Source: Leptolinea sp. UBA5203 (GTDB lineage Bacteria > Chloroflexota > Anaerolineae > Anaerolineales > Anaerolineaceae). From it: a DNA stretch of 64,000 bases. The notes beneath the pieces were generated by a model. That model had not been told where the DNA came from, ran no database searches, and was given only the letters and a program-made list of their open reading frames with translations. The position numbers were made by a program, and so were the translations under genes. Below, in pieces: positions 35,001 through 43,199 of the stretch (position 1 is the first letter of the stretch; each line of letters starts with the position of its first letter). The stretch lies in contig DHVR01000005.1 in assembly GCA_002412765.1 (NCBI GenBank), positions 143,196 through 207,195 of the forward strand, given 5' to 3'.

Positions 35001-36281
35001 GTTTGTGCCCCATACGATGGTTTTTATCGCTTTTCTGTCTCCAGTGATCAAGATTCAGAGTTATATCTGAGTAATAGCACAGATCCAGCAGGTATGACCA
35101 AAATTGCATATGTTAGCGGTTGGACCTATAATGAGGATTGGACAAAGTACTCCTCACAACGTTCCGGATGGATATATTTAAATGCTGGGCAGGAATATTA
35201 CACGGAAAGTTATCACGTAGAAGGTGCAGGTCCGGACCACTTTACAGTTGGCTGGGAAGGGCCAAATGACTTGTCCGGTGATATCCAAGTTATTGATAAC
35301 CATTATCTGCGGCTTTATATACCTGAAGACGATCCAGTTCCTACTCCAGAAACCTGTGCAAATGTTGGTTCCATACTGCGTCAACGATTTATCAATATCA
35401 GTGGATATACCATCAGTAATCTTACCAGTGCCTCAAAATATCCAAACAATGCTGACAATTGGGAATATCACACTGATTTTGATATTCCATATATTTCCCC
35501 CAATAAAGATAATTATGGTGAAAGATGGCGAGGATATGTTTGTCCACCTTTTGATGGCGACTATACTTTCTATGTCGCTGCCGATGATACATCACAACTT
35601 TATCTCAGCACAGATACCGATCCGGCCAATATATCTTTGATTGCATATAATAATAGTTGGGCACCCTATAAAAATTATTACAGCCAAAGCAGCCAAACTT
35701 CAGCGACACAACATTTACTTGGCGGTACTTTGTATTATGTTGAAGCCCTGTTCAAGGAAGGCACAGCTAGTGATAGCTTTACGGTTGCTTGGACCATGCC
35801 ATATTATTCTGGTCCAATTATCATTGATGGAGAATATCTGGTACCCGTAACGCCAGAACCTACATATACACCAACAATTACGCAGACGCCAACCATTTCA
35901 TTGACCCCCACTATTACTAATACGCCAACCAGAACGTATACGTCAACCAGAACGTATACACCAAGCAATACACCAACCAGAACGTTTACACCAACTATCA
36001 CGCGGACACCAACGCGTACACCAACGCGTACATTTACTCCATCTAAAACGAGTACTCTGAATGGTGCTACCAGTACAACAACGATAACAAGGACGCCAAC
36101 CCTAACGGCAACAAGTACATTTACACCAACCAGGACGTTTACACCTTCATACAATGACACAGCTGTCTTAACATTGGATTATACGGATACAATAATACCT
36201 GCCGCTACTGCTACAAGTACACCTACAGAATACTTATCACCTACGCCTACAAGTACGATAACCCTTTTCGGGGGTGGGTAG
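32097..36281 (+). CDS. Large secreted/surface protein with YAF repeats and three PA14-like domains
   Basis: A 1394-residue protein from ATG 32097, preceded by TTGGAGGG. A signal region (CIILSMVLSNMAIQ) ends near residue 42. Residues about 120-610 hold six beta-rich repeats of 81-82 residues, each with VNVYAFSGTTYSG-, GDYRFRADLNGTQFWS- and Cys..PGC-type segments. Then come a Thr/Pro-rich stalk (about 618-695), three PA14-like domains (about 697-864, 908-1074, 1086-1251) each starting CAGSGSILRQ-like with GERWRGYVCPPFDGDYTFY, and a second Thr/Pro tail to FGGG. PA14-type folds often bind carbohydrates; the protein is likely a cell-surface adhesin or glycan binder. A decayed copy of the same repeat follows in the Rhs pseudogene. 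Confidence 0.85.
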   Translation: MSKHLSTHSGLTQFGNILMRVCIILSMVLSNMAIQTTSVYAYSSIEENKKEIKQIVLMESIGNRLDVTGTKHISANDLGFASGENTGAPENGYSKHTLVDVNVPSGGHALAKMALEPHAYNGAVVVQVYDTDGTPKSGVNVYAFSGTTYSGVSGVSNIYGSATLTLPDGDYRFRADLNGTQFWSGTKNTCSLPTCTTDVVTVSKPVSVYILDTDGTAKAGLSVYAFSGTTYSGYSKVSDAYGVATFTLPLGDYHFRADLFGTPFWSAETNDCTIPGCESTQVTVSKPVTVIVLDTDGPISGLNVYAFDGTTYSGYNKISNAYGVATFILPLGDYRFRADLNGTQFWSAESNHCTLPGCENAQVRVTKPITVTVVDTGSAPKPGLNVYAFDGTTYRGYSKVTDSYGVATFTLPLGDYRFRADFNGTQFWSDSINHCTIPDCTDASVVVTQPVTVTIMDTNGAPQVGLKVYAFDGIVYKNYSKTTNLNGQAVFTLPQGDYRFRADFNGTQFWSDSINHCSIPDCTDASVVVNQPVTVTVMDTNGAPQVGLNVYAFDGIVYKNYSKTTNLNGEAVFTLPQGDYRFRVDVDGEQIWSGIVNHCTIPGCELVSVVLEAEATLTPTITSTMTITQTPTSTRTNTPTLTRTPTPTQTITRTPTRTSTQTVTRTPTRTPTQTFTRTPTLSATITQTPTNTSTVASCAGSGSILREHWDGISGGLVDDLLSASAYPDNPDSFTYETNMYYTGGGDSFGERWRGYLCPPFDGEYTIYLASDNQAKVYLSSDASPANMNLIAYIPDDVNSYNPNVSEDTDFYDYPEQSTTLNLMGGTLYYIEAYWKENIGGQFFNVAWTMPNFPGGPYTIYRDSLVPITPELTYTPTSTQTPNATITPTPTATDIQTQTETPTLTPTKASCAGTGSILRQSWNSISSASISALQTDPRYPFFPDGEEYLLSYKGPVDIGNYYGARYRGYVCAPYDGFYRFSVSSDQDSELYLSNSTDPAGMTKIAYVSGWTYNEDWTKYSSQRSGWIYLNAGQEYYTESYHVEGAGPDHFTVGWEGPNDLSGDIQVIDNHYLRLYIPEDDPVPTPETCANVGSILRQRFINISGYTISNLTSASKYPNNADNWEYHTDFDIPYISPNKDNYGERWRGYVCPPFDGDYTFYVAADDTSQLYLSTDTDPANISLIAYNNSWAPYKNYYSQSSQTSATQHLLGGTLYYVEALFKEGTASDSFTVAWTMPYYSGPIIIDGEYLVPVTPEPTYTPTITQTPTISLTPTITNTPTRTYTSTRTYTPSNTPTRTFTPTITRTPTRTPTRTFTPSKTSTLNGATSTTTITRTPTLTATSTFTPTRTFTPSYNDTAVLTLDYTDTIIPAATATSTPTEYLSPTPTSTITLFGGG
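32467..33930 (+). repeat. Six tandem 243-246 bp protein repeats
   Basis: Repeats begin near 32467, 32710, 32956, 33202, 33448 and 33691. The last three are the most alike at DNA level (33361-33480 and 33604-33723 are nearly identical), indicating recent duplication or gene conversion. Each encodes one YAF repeat of the secreted protein. Confidence 0.85.
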
Positions 36282-36325
36282 TTAACTAAATCTTGGATTT
36301 CGCCTGTTCTGGCCAAGGTGCGTTT

Positions 36326-36748
36326 GGCACAGTTGACCGATAAAAACGGGTGGTCCGGGTCTATGACATCGATGGCACACCGAAAGCCGGCTTGAATGTT
36401 TACGCTTTCAATGGACCTAACCTACAGCGGCGTGAACGGCGTTAGCAATGAATACGGCACCGTAGCCCAGACATTAATCGAGGGTGATTACCGCTTCCGT
36501 GCCGATTTGAATGGCACATAGTTCTGGCGCGGTGCGGAAAATTCCCCCTCTGGCGAGGGCACATGTACCGTTCTGGGCTGCACCAACGACGAAGTTACCC
36601 TGCCGAGCGAAGAAAGCCAGGTAATGAATGCTTCGCGAAGCACTCCTGAATGTAATGGATAGGAGCTACTGCCTGACGGATGCAGACTACTCAAACGACG
36701 ATTACTACCGATATACCTACGATGCCGTGGGGAACCGTATGAACAAGC
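36326..36748 (+). pseudogene. Decayed 5' part of an Rhs/YAF-repeat gene
   Basis: 36350-36540 encodes one further YAF repeat (VYDIDGTPKAGLNVYAFNG, then SGVNGVSNEYG, GDYRFRADLNGT) but with a frameshift near 36415 and a TAG at 36519 where the intact repeats read CAA or CAG (GTQFW). After a palindrome GCTTCGCGAAGC at 36631 the Rhs core begins in another frame (YYRYTYDAVGNRMNK), shifting again near 36748. Non-functional as it stands. Confidence 0.8.
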
Positions 36749-37207
36749 GTGGACGGCATCGCCTACACCTGGGACGCCAACGGCATTATGCTCTCCGACG
36801 GCACCAGTACCTATACTTACAACAAAGCCAACCGCCTGATCAACGTGACCCAAGGCACGGATACCAGCAGCTTTACCTACAATGGTCTGGGCGATCGCTA
36901 TCAGCAAATAGTGAACAATGTGCCCACTACCTACCAGTTGGATTTGGCGGCTGGTTTAGTGCAGGTGTTGAATGATGGGACGAACACTTACCTGTATGGA
37001 GCCACTGCCATTGGGCAGGTTTCGGAAACCCAGACCGGCTATTACTTACCGGATGTGCTCGGTTCTGTGCGGCAGGTAGCCGACCCCGAAGGCGCGATAA
37101 ACTTAACGCGCAGTTATACGCCTTATGGCGAAGAGATGGAAACCTATGGTGATGGGAAGGCCGAGTTTGGGTATGCTGGACCGCAATACGACAAGCAAAC
37201 CGGCTAA
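36749..37207 (+). pseudogene. Rhs core region, interrupted
   Basis: A 152-codon open stretch of Rhs/YD repeats: GIAYTWDANG, TYTYNKANRLINV, SFTYNGLGDRYQQ and YYLPDVLGSVRQVAD, leading to GYAGPQYDKQTG. It ends at a TAA (37205-37207) where Rhs cores normally read Leu before MYLRARYY. The next open stretch continues in the same frame, so this is a nonsense mutation in a once longer gene. Rhs cores form a shell around a C-terminal toxin. Confidence 0.85.
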
Positions 37208-38179
37208 ATGTATCTGCGAGCAAGGTATTATGCGCCGGGGATGGGAAGGTTCGTAAGCCATGACACTTGGAGTGGGGATGCGAATATGCCCATGTCGTAT
37301 AACGCCTGGTTGTATGGGTATGGGAATCCGGTTAGGTACAAGGATCCGAGAGGAAAATGCATCGATAGCAATAATGATAATATTTGTGATGAAATTTATT
37401 TGCCAACTTATGATAATGGTTATGCATTGGCAGATTTTGATGAGACATTAGGAAAGTTTACTGATGAGGATAAGTTAGCTATTGAAAACGCGTTACTTGA
37501 TGTAGCAAATGCATATTCTAGCGCATATGAACATAGAATCCTGAAATTAATTGGTGAATGCGATACAAATATTAATGTGCGACTTGCTATTCAACCTGCG
37601 TTTAAAATAGGTCCAATATCTACATTTATTTCTATACATGGTGGAAAAATTACTTTTCGTAAATATCCTGAAGATCCAGGTTATTCTGCAAGAGTACAGC
37701 ATTCCAGATCTATCTTTGTATATGATCGTGGTACACTAGCAAGATGGCGCTAAGATGAAGCAAAATTTAAACGACTATTTGTTCATGAAGTTGGACATGC
37801 ATTTGATTGTTCATTAATGGGAACGATAGGGTATAAAGCCGGAAAAAATTATACTGCCTGGTATCGCAGTTATTTATTGACACCGAAAGTATTTGATCCG
37901 GCATATAAAAAAACTGGGTATACGTATACAAACGAAAATTCGGGTCAAAATTATGGATTTGCAGGAGAAACAGATAACTGGCAATTTAGGTTAACTTCTC
38001 AACAATTGGAACCAAGTGAGATTTTTGCGGATATGTTTGTTGGATGGGTCTACGATACATGGGATACAAATAATGATGTCATTGTTGATGTGGCAAAAGA
38101 AAGAAGAGATTTTATGGATGAGAATATGCCGATATTTATTCAATCCGTAATCCTGACACGTATAGGAAACGCGGAATGA
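37208..38179 (+). pseudogene. Rhs core end with zincin-like C-terminal toxin domain, interrupted
   Basis: The same frame continues with MYLRARYYAPGMGRFVS and GYGNPVRYKDPRG, the boundary of the Rhs core, then an AT-rich variable tail. A TAA at 37751-37753 breaks the tail; beyond it the frame goes on to TGA 38177. The tail has FVHEVGHAFD (HExxH at 37784-37798) and, about 75 residues later, EPSEIFADMFVGW, a likely third glutamate ligand, so it looks like a zinc metallopeptidase (zincin) toxin. It ends ATGA on the following lipoprotein. Two TAA codons make it inactive unless read through. Open parts are 37208-37753 and 37754-38179. Confidence 0.75.
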
Positions 38180-39135
38180 CTAAAACTGTGTTTAAAATAA
38201 TTCTACTGATAATAGTTTTTATTTTGATATTGCCAGCATGTAAAATAGACAAATTGGATTTAATAAGAACAATTAGTTTTATGCCAACGAACATATTGTT
38301 TGATAATACTATTTCAAATGCATCGGAAACAGTAATAATAAATAATAATAACAATTTTCAAGGTAATCAAGAAATAACACCGATTATTAAATCTACATAT
38401 ACATCATTTCCAACGTTGTCATCTTTAGATCAAAAGGTCGAATTCGATAAGTATATTCATGATAATGGCAAATGTAGTCTGCCATGTTGGTGGGGGATAG
38501 CTGTTGGAGAAACTGATTGGACATTTGCCACACAAGAATTAAATTCTTTGTTTGAAGATCAAATAGCTGAAACTAGCAATATTATTATCCAAGGTAAACA
38601 ATATATCCAAGATGTGAATAGTTATTTTTATCACGAAGGCAATTATGATATATACACAGTAATACATGGATTTCATGGTAGTGTGATATATCTGTACGTT
38701 ATGTCAACTATGACTAATATCTTTAACATTCCTATGTTTGTCAGTGCTATGGGCAGTCCTAATCATATTTATCTTGCAACATTTTCTCAGGTGGAGGGTT
38801 ATCCAATTGATGAACAATATTTACCGTTTAATCTTGTTTTACAATATGATGAGGAAAATGTTGTGATCTGGTATGAGATAAATGCTCAAAATGATGGGAA
38901 AACCATCACTTCTTGTTTTAATGAAGGAAATCGATTTAATATTTGGATATGGTCAGAAGAATATGGCAACCTATCCATTGAACATGATGCTCTCGATACT
39001 GCAGGTGGAGGATATGAAGGAAGCAAACAACTTAAAAATTTAGAAGATGTAACTGACTTATCCATTGAATCATTTGTGGAAATGTTTACGAATAATCCAA
39101 ACGCATGCATATCGACACCTGCAGAAAATTGGTAG
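38176..39135 (+). CDS. Lipoprotein coupled to Rhs toxin tail; candidate immunity protein
   Basis: A 319-residue predicted lipoprotein: hydrophobic residues 5-20 and lipobox Cys22 (ILPAC). The mature part shows CSLPCWWGIAVGETDW near residues 97-112 and ends CISTPAENW. The 1215-2204 lipoprotein has the same landmarks, so they are paralogues. Its ATG overlaps the stop of the zincin-like Rhs tail (ATGA), the arrangement expected for a toxin and its immunity gene. A membrane-anchored outward-facing protein could neutralise a toxin outside the cytoplasm. The immunity role is inferred; low GC matches the toxin tail. Confidence 0.75.
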   Translation: MTKTVFKIILLIIVFILILPACKIDKLDLIRTISFMPTNILFDNTISNASETVIINNNNNFQGNQEITPIIKSTYTSFPTLSSLDQKVEFDKYIHDNGKCSLPCWWGIAVGETDWTFATQELNSLFEDQIAETSNIIIQGKQYIQDVNSYFYHEGNYDIYTVIHGFHGSVIYLYVMSTMTNIFNIPMFVSAMGSPNHIYLATFSQVEGYPIDEQYLPFNLVLQYDEENVVIWYEINAQNDGKTITSCFNEGNRFNIWIWSEEYGNLSIEHDALDTAGGGYEGSKQLKNLEDVTDLSIESFVEMFTNNPNACISTPAENW

Positions 39136-39231
39136 AGTGCAATTTAATATTTAGTTTCTACTTACAAACATAAAAGTCTGTATGGAGTATTTTGAATTGG
39201 TGATCCAATGTATTTATTCATACATATAAGC

Positions 39232-39440
39232 TATCACCTACCAGCTTGACCTGGCGGCTGGTTTAGTGCAGGTGTTAAACGATGGCGAGAATACCTACCT
39301 GTATGGAGCCACTACCATTGGGCAGGTTTCCGAAACCCAAGTCGGGTATTACTTACCGGATGTGCTCGGTTCTGTACGGCAGGTAGCCGACCCCGAAGGT
39401 GCGGTAAATCTGACGCACAGCACTCCCGGAGCGTAGAGGG
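39232..39440 (+). pseudogene. Rhs core fragment, duplicate of 36932-37120
   Basis: The sequence from YQLDLAAGLVQVLND to YYLPDVLGSVRQVADPEG is nearly identical to the upstream Rhs pseudogene, but stops after about 200 bases in a short GC-rich segment (CACTCCCGGAGCG). No start codon. It is downstream of the lipoprotein, as expected for displaced core fragments left after recombination of toxin cassettes. Confidence 0.8.
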
Positions 39441-39466
39441 AAGGAGCGCGATGTGATTAGCACGTT

Positions 39467-39806
39467 CAACACGGAATGGTCCTATATTCTTCAAGGCGGC
39501 GCGGGATCCATGCGTCAATTGGCCAAGCCGGATGGAGCGGTGGCGTTGAGTGTCTCGTACACGCTGTGCTCCTCAGGAGTGCTCCGTTTCACTTCGCGAG
39601 GGAGAAACCCTGGAAGTGTATGGTTGCAAGCAGATTCGATATTATTATTAAATGAAGCTATACCTGCATGTTGGAGATTGGCTATCTGCGGGTACAGGCT
39701 TGATTTATACGTTCCCACGGCGCGATCACCGGAAGCAGAGGGGGTGGGCAATGGACAGTATTATGACCCAAGTACAGGTAGGTTAGCAATGTGCCTTCGT
39801 TCCTGA
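39467..39806 (+). pseudogene. Rhs core fragment with terminal GQYYDPSTGR motif
   Basis: Begins TEWSYILQGGAGSMRQLAKPDGAVALSVSYT, broken by a repeat (CTCCTCAGGAGTGC), and ends GNGQYYDPSTGRL, the Rhs core end signature. Frame changes occur between the parts. Related shards lie at 24354 and 54269. Confidence 0.7.
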
Positions 39807-40226
39807 TGGCCGGAGCAACCATAAGCCAGTAAAGATAAATATTAGCTCAGATAATAATCAATAGAAGCCCAGTCCATGGTGAAGAAAACCTTTTTGCTTT
39901 TGCGACTAATGCAATAACAATTACGCTCTATTAAAATGGTCGGTGAGCAATATGGTAGATTGCCATATGGGGAAAAGTTGGTATGGTGGGTGAGAGAAGG
40001 TTGCATGGCAAAAATAGCATCAGGCAACACTATTTATTGGGATCAATATGTCTGAATGTCCCAAGTGAAACATTGTTCGATAAGGAAGGATTTTTTTCAT
40101 TAGCTGTAATTGTATTTTTTTTCTTGATAAACGATTTCGTCACCCTAATACCATAACCTATAGAATCTGAAAATACTAAATTTCAAGAAAGCTGATGATT
40201 AATAAATCTTGATTAAAGGAATAATT
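39807..40226. other. Gene-free region
   Basis: AT-rich, no supported gene or structure seen; a short frame on the minus strand has no ribosome site. It separates the Rhs debris from the antiporter operon. Confidence 0.5.
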
Positions 40227-40598
40227 TTATTTCTTTTTTTGACCATCCGGATTCGTTAATACGTGGGTTGAGAGGTTATAGTGACCTTTCAAAGCATCGC
40301 TCATTGTGCCTTTCCACAAAGAAATTCCTGAAAAATATGCCGCTCGCGCAATGATCTGTGCTGCTACTGGTGCGGTAATCATGAAAAAAAGAACAACTGA
40401 AAGCGCACGAATAAAGATGGACAAACTACCAAAATGAATGGATAGCCCTAGCATCATAAAGAAAACCCCTAATGTAGCTGATTTGGTGTTGCTATGCATG
40501 CGCATAAAAAGATCGGGCAAGCGCAAGACACCCAGAGAAGCGATAAGCATAAAACCCGCTCCAATCAACATCATCAGTTCACTTAGGATTTTTTCCAT
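40227..40598 (-). CDS. mnhG: Mrp/Mnh cation:proton antiporter subunit G
   Basis: A 123-residue protein with three membrane segments and the MnhG pattern: LIASLGVLRLPDLFMRMHSNTKSATLGVFFMMLG. It is the last gene of a complete A-G operon on the minus strand and overlaps mnhF by 16 bases. MrpG is a small membrane subunit of the multi-subunit Na+(K+)/H+ antiporter, evolutionarily related to complex I. Confidence 0.93.
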   Translation of the reverse strand: MEKILSELMMLIGAGFMLIASLGVLRLPDLFMRMHSNTKSATLGVFFMMLGLSIHFGSLSIFIRALSVVLFFMITAPVAAQIIARAAYFSGISLWKGTMSDALKGHYNLSTHVLTNPDGQKKK

Positions 40599-40849
40599 GG
40601 TAATTCTCCTTTCTCGATATGAAACGCAAAAGCGATGGTCCCCAAAAAAGAGATTAAAGCCAAAGCAAGGGCTACATCTAAATAGATGGATTGATCAGAG
40701 CGAACTGCGTGGGCAGTAATCATCCCGACCGCAATGATCGCCATTAAATCAAGGGCTACGACTCGATCAGGAAGCGATGGACCTTTTAGCAATCTGATGA
40801 ATGCAATGACCATCCCGAGGATCAATACTCCAAAAATGATATTAATCAT
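40583..40849 (-). CDS. mnhF: Mrp/Mnh antiporter subunit F
   Basis: An 88-residue protein from ATG 40849, with AAGGA upstream; the longer open frame to 40981 lies inside mnhE. Three helices and the MnhF motif LKGPSLPDRVVALDLMAIIAVGMI are present. It is positioned between mnhE and mnhG. Confidence 0.92.
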   Translation of the reverse strand: MINIIFGVLILGMVIAFIRLLKGPSLPDRVVALDLMAIIAVGMITAHAVRSDQSIYLDVALALALISFLGTIAFAFHIEKGELPWKKS

Positions 40850-40865
40850 ATACACAATCCTTTCA

Positions 40866-41339
40866 CTATCGTAGTAAATCCAAAAGTTTATTTTCCAATC
40901 TTTGAAGCCCATTGATAGCTTTTTCCTCATCTTCGGCGTAGATCGCATGGACGTAAAGCACTGTGTGATCTGATGAAACATCCAGACTTAAACTTCCTGG
41001 AGTCAATGTGAGCAAGTTGGATAACAAAACAATTTCGGCTTGAGTGCGTGCGTTCATTTTGTAGGCTATGACTCGCGGACGCATGTGGTGTTTTATTGAT
41101 AGCACATCGATCGCAACCCTGAGACTGGCGATCAACAACTCCCAAATAAAAAAGAGCATAAACCCAATTCCTTTTGGGACTTTTTCAAAATATTTTGATT
41201 GGGGCAAGGCGTGGCGCGAAAGGAATAACACAATGTATCCTAATAGATATCCGACCAACAAGTTCTGTGGTGAAAAACTACCTAAAAAGGCTGCCCATGC
41301 GAGTGTAAGAAAGAGATTCATGAGGATGTAAAAACTCAT
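40866..41339 (-). CDS. mnhE: Mrp/Mnh antiporter subunit E
   Basis: A 157-residue MnhE protein: two N-terminal membrane segments, then the soluble family core IVLLSNLLTLTPGSLSLDVS and the end segment EEKAINGLQRLENKL. It overlaps mnhD by ATGA. Required for stable assembly of the Mrp complex. Confidence 0.92.
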   Translation of the reverse strand: MSFYILMNLFLTLAWAAFLGSFSPQNLLVGYLLGYIVLFLSRHALPQSKYFEKVPKGIGFMLFFIWELLIASLRVAIDVLSIKHHMRPRVIAYKMNARTQAEIVLLSNLLTLTPGSLSLDVSSDHTVLYVHAIYAEDEEKAINGLQRLENKLLDLLR

Positions 41340-42835
41340 CGTACTCCTCCCAAAACAGCGGTAAAGTATAGTGCTGGTTGCGAGAGTTGAATGCCGGTGC
41401 GCATTGCGATATCAAGAACAGGCCCGATCCCTAAACCGATCAGCACTGTCAAGCTAGCCAACAAAACAATCGGCAGGATCATTGGTTTACATAGCGTTTT
41501 TTCTTGGGAAGTAGCAGGATTTAGTGAGGGTTTCCAAAAGGCTTCATTCCATAGTTTGGTCATTGAAAATAACGTTAGGAGACTGACGATTAGTGCAATA
41601 CTGACGATCCAATATTGTGATTCAAGCAAACCTGCCCTGATAAGATTAAATTTTGCAAAGAAACCTGAAAGCGGTGGAATACCTGCCAATGACATGGCGG
41701 GAATAAGAAAGAGGATGGCCAAGGCTGGTTGTTTGCGATACAGCCCGCCGAGTTTTTTTAACTCTGCGGTTTTTCCCAGATATTCTACTATACCACTGAT
41801 CAAAAAGAGGTTGGTTTTCACCAAAATATGATGGACGATATAAAAAACAGAGGCTGCCAATGCCAGAGGAGTGTAAAGCCCTAGTCCCATGATCATATAC
41901 CCGATCTGACTGACAATGTGAAATGAGAGCACTCGACGAAATTCATTTTGTACGATGGCCCCTAAAACACCAATTATCATGGTTAACCCAGCTAAAACAA
42001 GAATTAGTGTATGCGTGAAGGGGATATCTTGTAGGAAAATGAGGGTAAAAACTCTAATCAGAGCATAAACCCCTACTTTCGTCAATAATCCTGAAAAAAT
42101 CGCGGCAATGGCTGCGGGTGGGGTGTGATAGGATGCGGGGAGCCAGAAGAAAAGCGGGAATATAGCCGCCTTGATGCCAAATGCTGCCAAAAACAAGACA
42201 GCCATAGTTGATATAAGCGCTCGTGAAGAGCTTGTATCAATTTGTGAAAACTTAAAAGCCAGGTCAGCCATGCTTAGTGTGCCTGCTGTACCATAAAGAA
42301 TTCCTAATGCCGCAAGAAACATGGCTGAAGAGATCAAATTGATGGTGACATATTTTAATGCTCCTGCCATTTGTGCGCGCTCTCCCCCCAGCGCCATCAT
42401 CACAAACGATGAGATCAACATGACCTCAAACCAAACATACAAGTTAAAAATATCAGCCGTGAGAAAAGCTCCATTAACCCCCATCAACAAAAAGTGAAAA
42501 AGAGCATAATAACCGAATGCAATGCGACTATTTCCGATCATGGCCAATGAATACCAACCCACCGCCAGACCAACAATAGCAGTTAACAATTGCATTGTTG
42601 CGCTAAAAAGGTCAGACACTAAGGTAATACCATATGGTGCCGGCCAGGAACCAATTTGTATAACAAGGATATCGTGTTTTAGGGTTAGCAAGAACAAGGT
42701 GAGACTGGCACAAAATAGGAAAACTGTTCCAAGCAACCCCAAAATTCGTTGAAGGCGGATTGACTTATAGGTCAGCAAACACAATACACCAAACAGAAAA
42801 GGGATCAGAATGGGCGCTACCAATAAATTGGTCAT
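41336..42835 (-). CDS. mnhD: Mrp/Mnh antiporter subunit D
   Basis: A 499-residue protein with about 14 helices, homologous to the ND2/ND4/ND5 proton-pumping subunits of complex I. Visible motifs are the loop FFWLPASYHTPPAAIAAIFSGLLTKVGVYALIRV and the membrane glutamate region YVWFEVMLISSFVM. It overlaps mnhC and mnhE by ATGA at both ends. Confidence 0.94.
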   Translation of the reverse strand: MTNLLVAPILIPFLFGVLCLLTYKSIRLQRILGLLGTVFLFCASLTLFLLTLKHDILVIQIGSWPAPYGITLVSDLFSATMQLLTAIVGLAVGWYSLAMIGNSRIAFGYYALFHFLLMGVNGAFLTADIFNLYVWFEVMLISSFVMMALGGERAQMAGALKYVTINLISSAMFLAALGILYGTAGTLSMADLAFKFSQIDTSSSRALISTMAVLFLAAFGIKAAIFPLFFWLPASYHTPPAAIAAIFSGLLTKVGVYALIRVFTLIFLQDIPFTHTLILVLAGLTMIIGVLGAIVQNEFRRVLSFHIVSQIGYMIMGLGLYTPLALAASVFYIVHHILVKTNLFLISGIVEYLGKTAELKKLGGLYRKQPALAILFLIPAMSLAGIPPLSGFFAKFNLIRAGLLESQYWIVSIALIVSLLTLFSMTKLWNEAFWKPSLNPATSQEKTLCKPMILPIVLLASLTVLIGLGIGPVLDIAMRTGIQLSQPALYFTAVLGGVR

Positions 42836-43197
42836 GCGTTTTCCTCACCTCCGATGGCTAAACTCCGCATTTTATCTAGATCGTCAGTTTTGACACTCTT
42901 GTAAGCCCTGTAGGTGAGTGCTAACGCAAAAGCAGTTAGTCCAAAACTGATTACAATAGCAGTCAACACCAAAGCTTGCGGCAAGGGATCTGCATGGGGC
43001 TGACTTAATACAGTTTGATCCGCATTGATCACGGGTGAATTTCCACGGGTCAAACCTGAACTGGTAAAAATCAGCATATTGGTTGCTTGACTGAGCAGCA
43101 CAATGCCGATTAGGATTTTAACCAGGCTGCGGCGCAATATCATATAAACAGCGGCAGCATATAAACTGCCGATCATAATCGCAAGAATTATTTCCAT
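42832..43197 (-). CDS. mnhC: Mrp/Mnh antiporter subunit C
   Basis: A 121-residue NuoK-like protein with three helices: AAVYMILRRSLVKILIGIVLLSQATNMLIF, then DPLPQALVLTAIVISFG with the family-typical polar residues. It pairs with MnhD in the antiporter. Confidence 0.93.
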   Translation of the reverse strand: MEIILAIMIGSLYAAAVYMILRRSLVKILIGIVLLSQATNMLIFTSSGLTRGNSPVINADQTVLSQPHADPLPQALVLTAIVISFGLTAFALALTYRAYKSVKTDDLDKMRSLAIGGEENA

Positions 43198-43199
43198 GG

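Noticed and set aside
33887..36160. Val/Gly-rich open frames on the minus strand (33887-34231, 35804-36160)
   Set aside because: They are complements of the Thr/Pro-rich stalk codons of the secreted protein; no ribosome sites and biased low-complexity composition.
37205..37753. Programmed read-through or stop-codon recoding of the Rhs gene
   Set aside because: No recoding signal is visible, neighbouring Rhs parts also carry frameshifts, and other genes use TAA as normal stops; simple decay is more likely.
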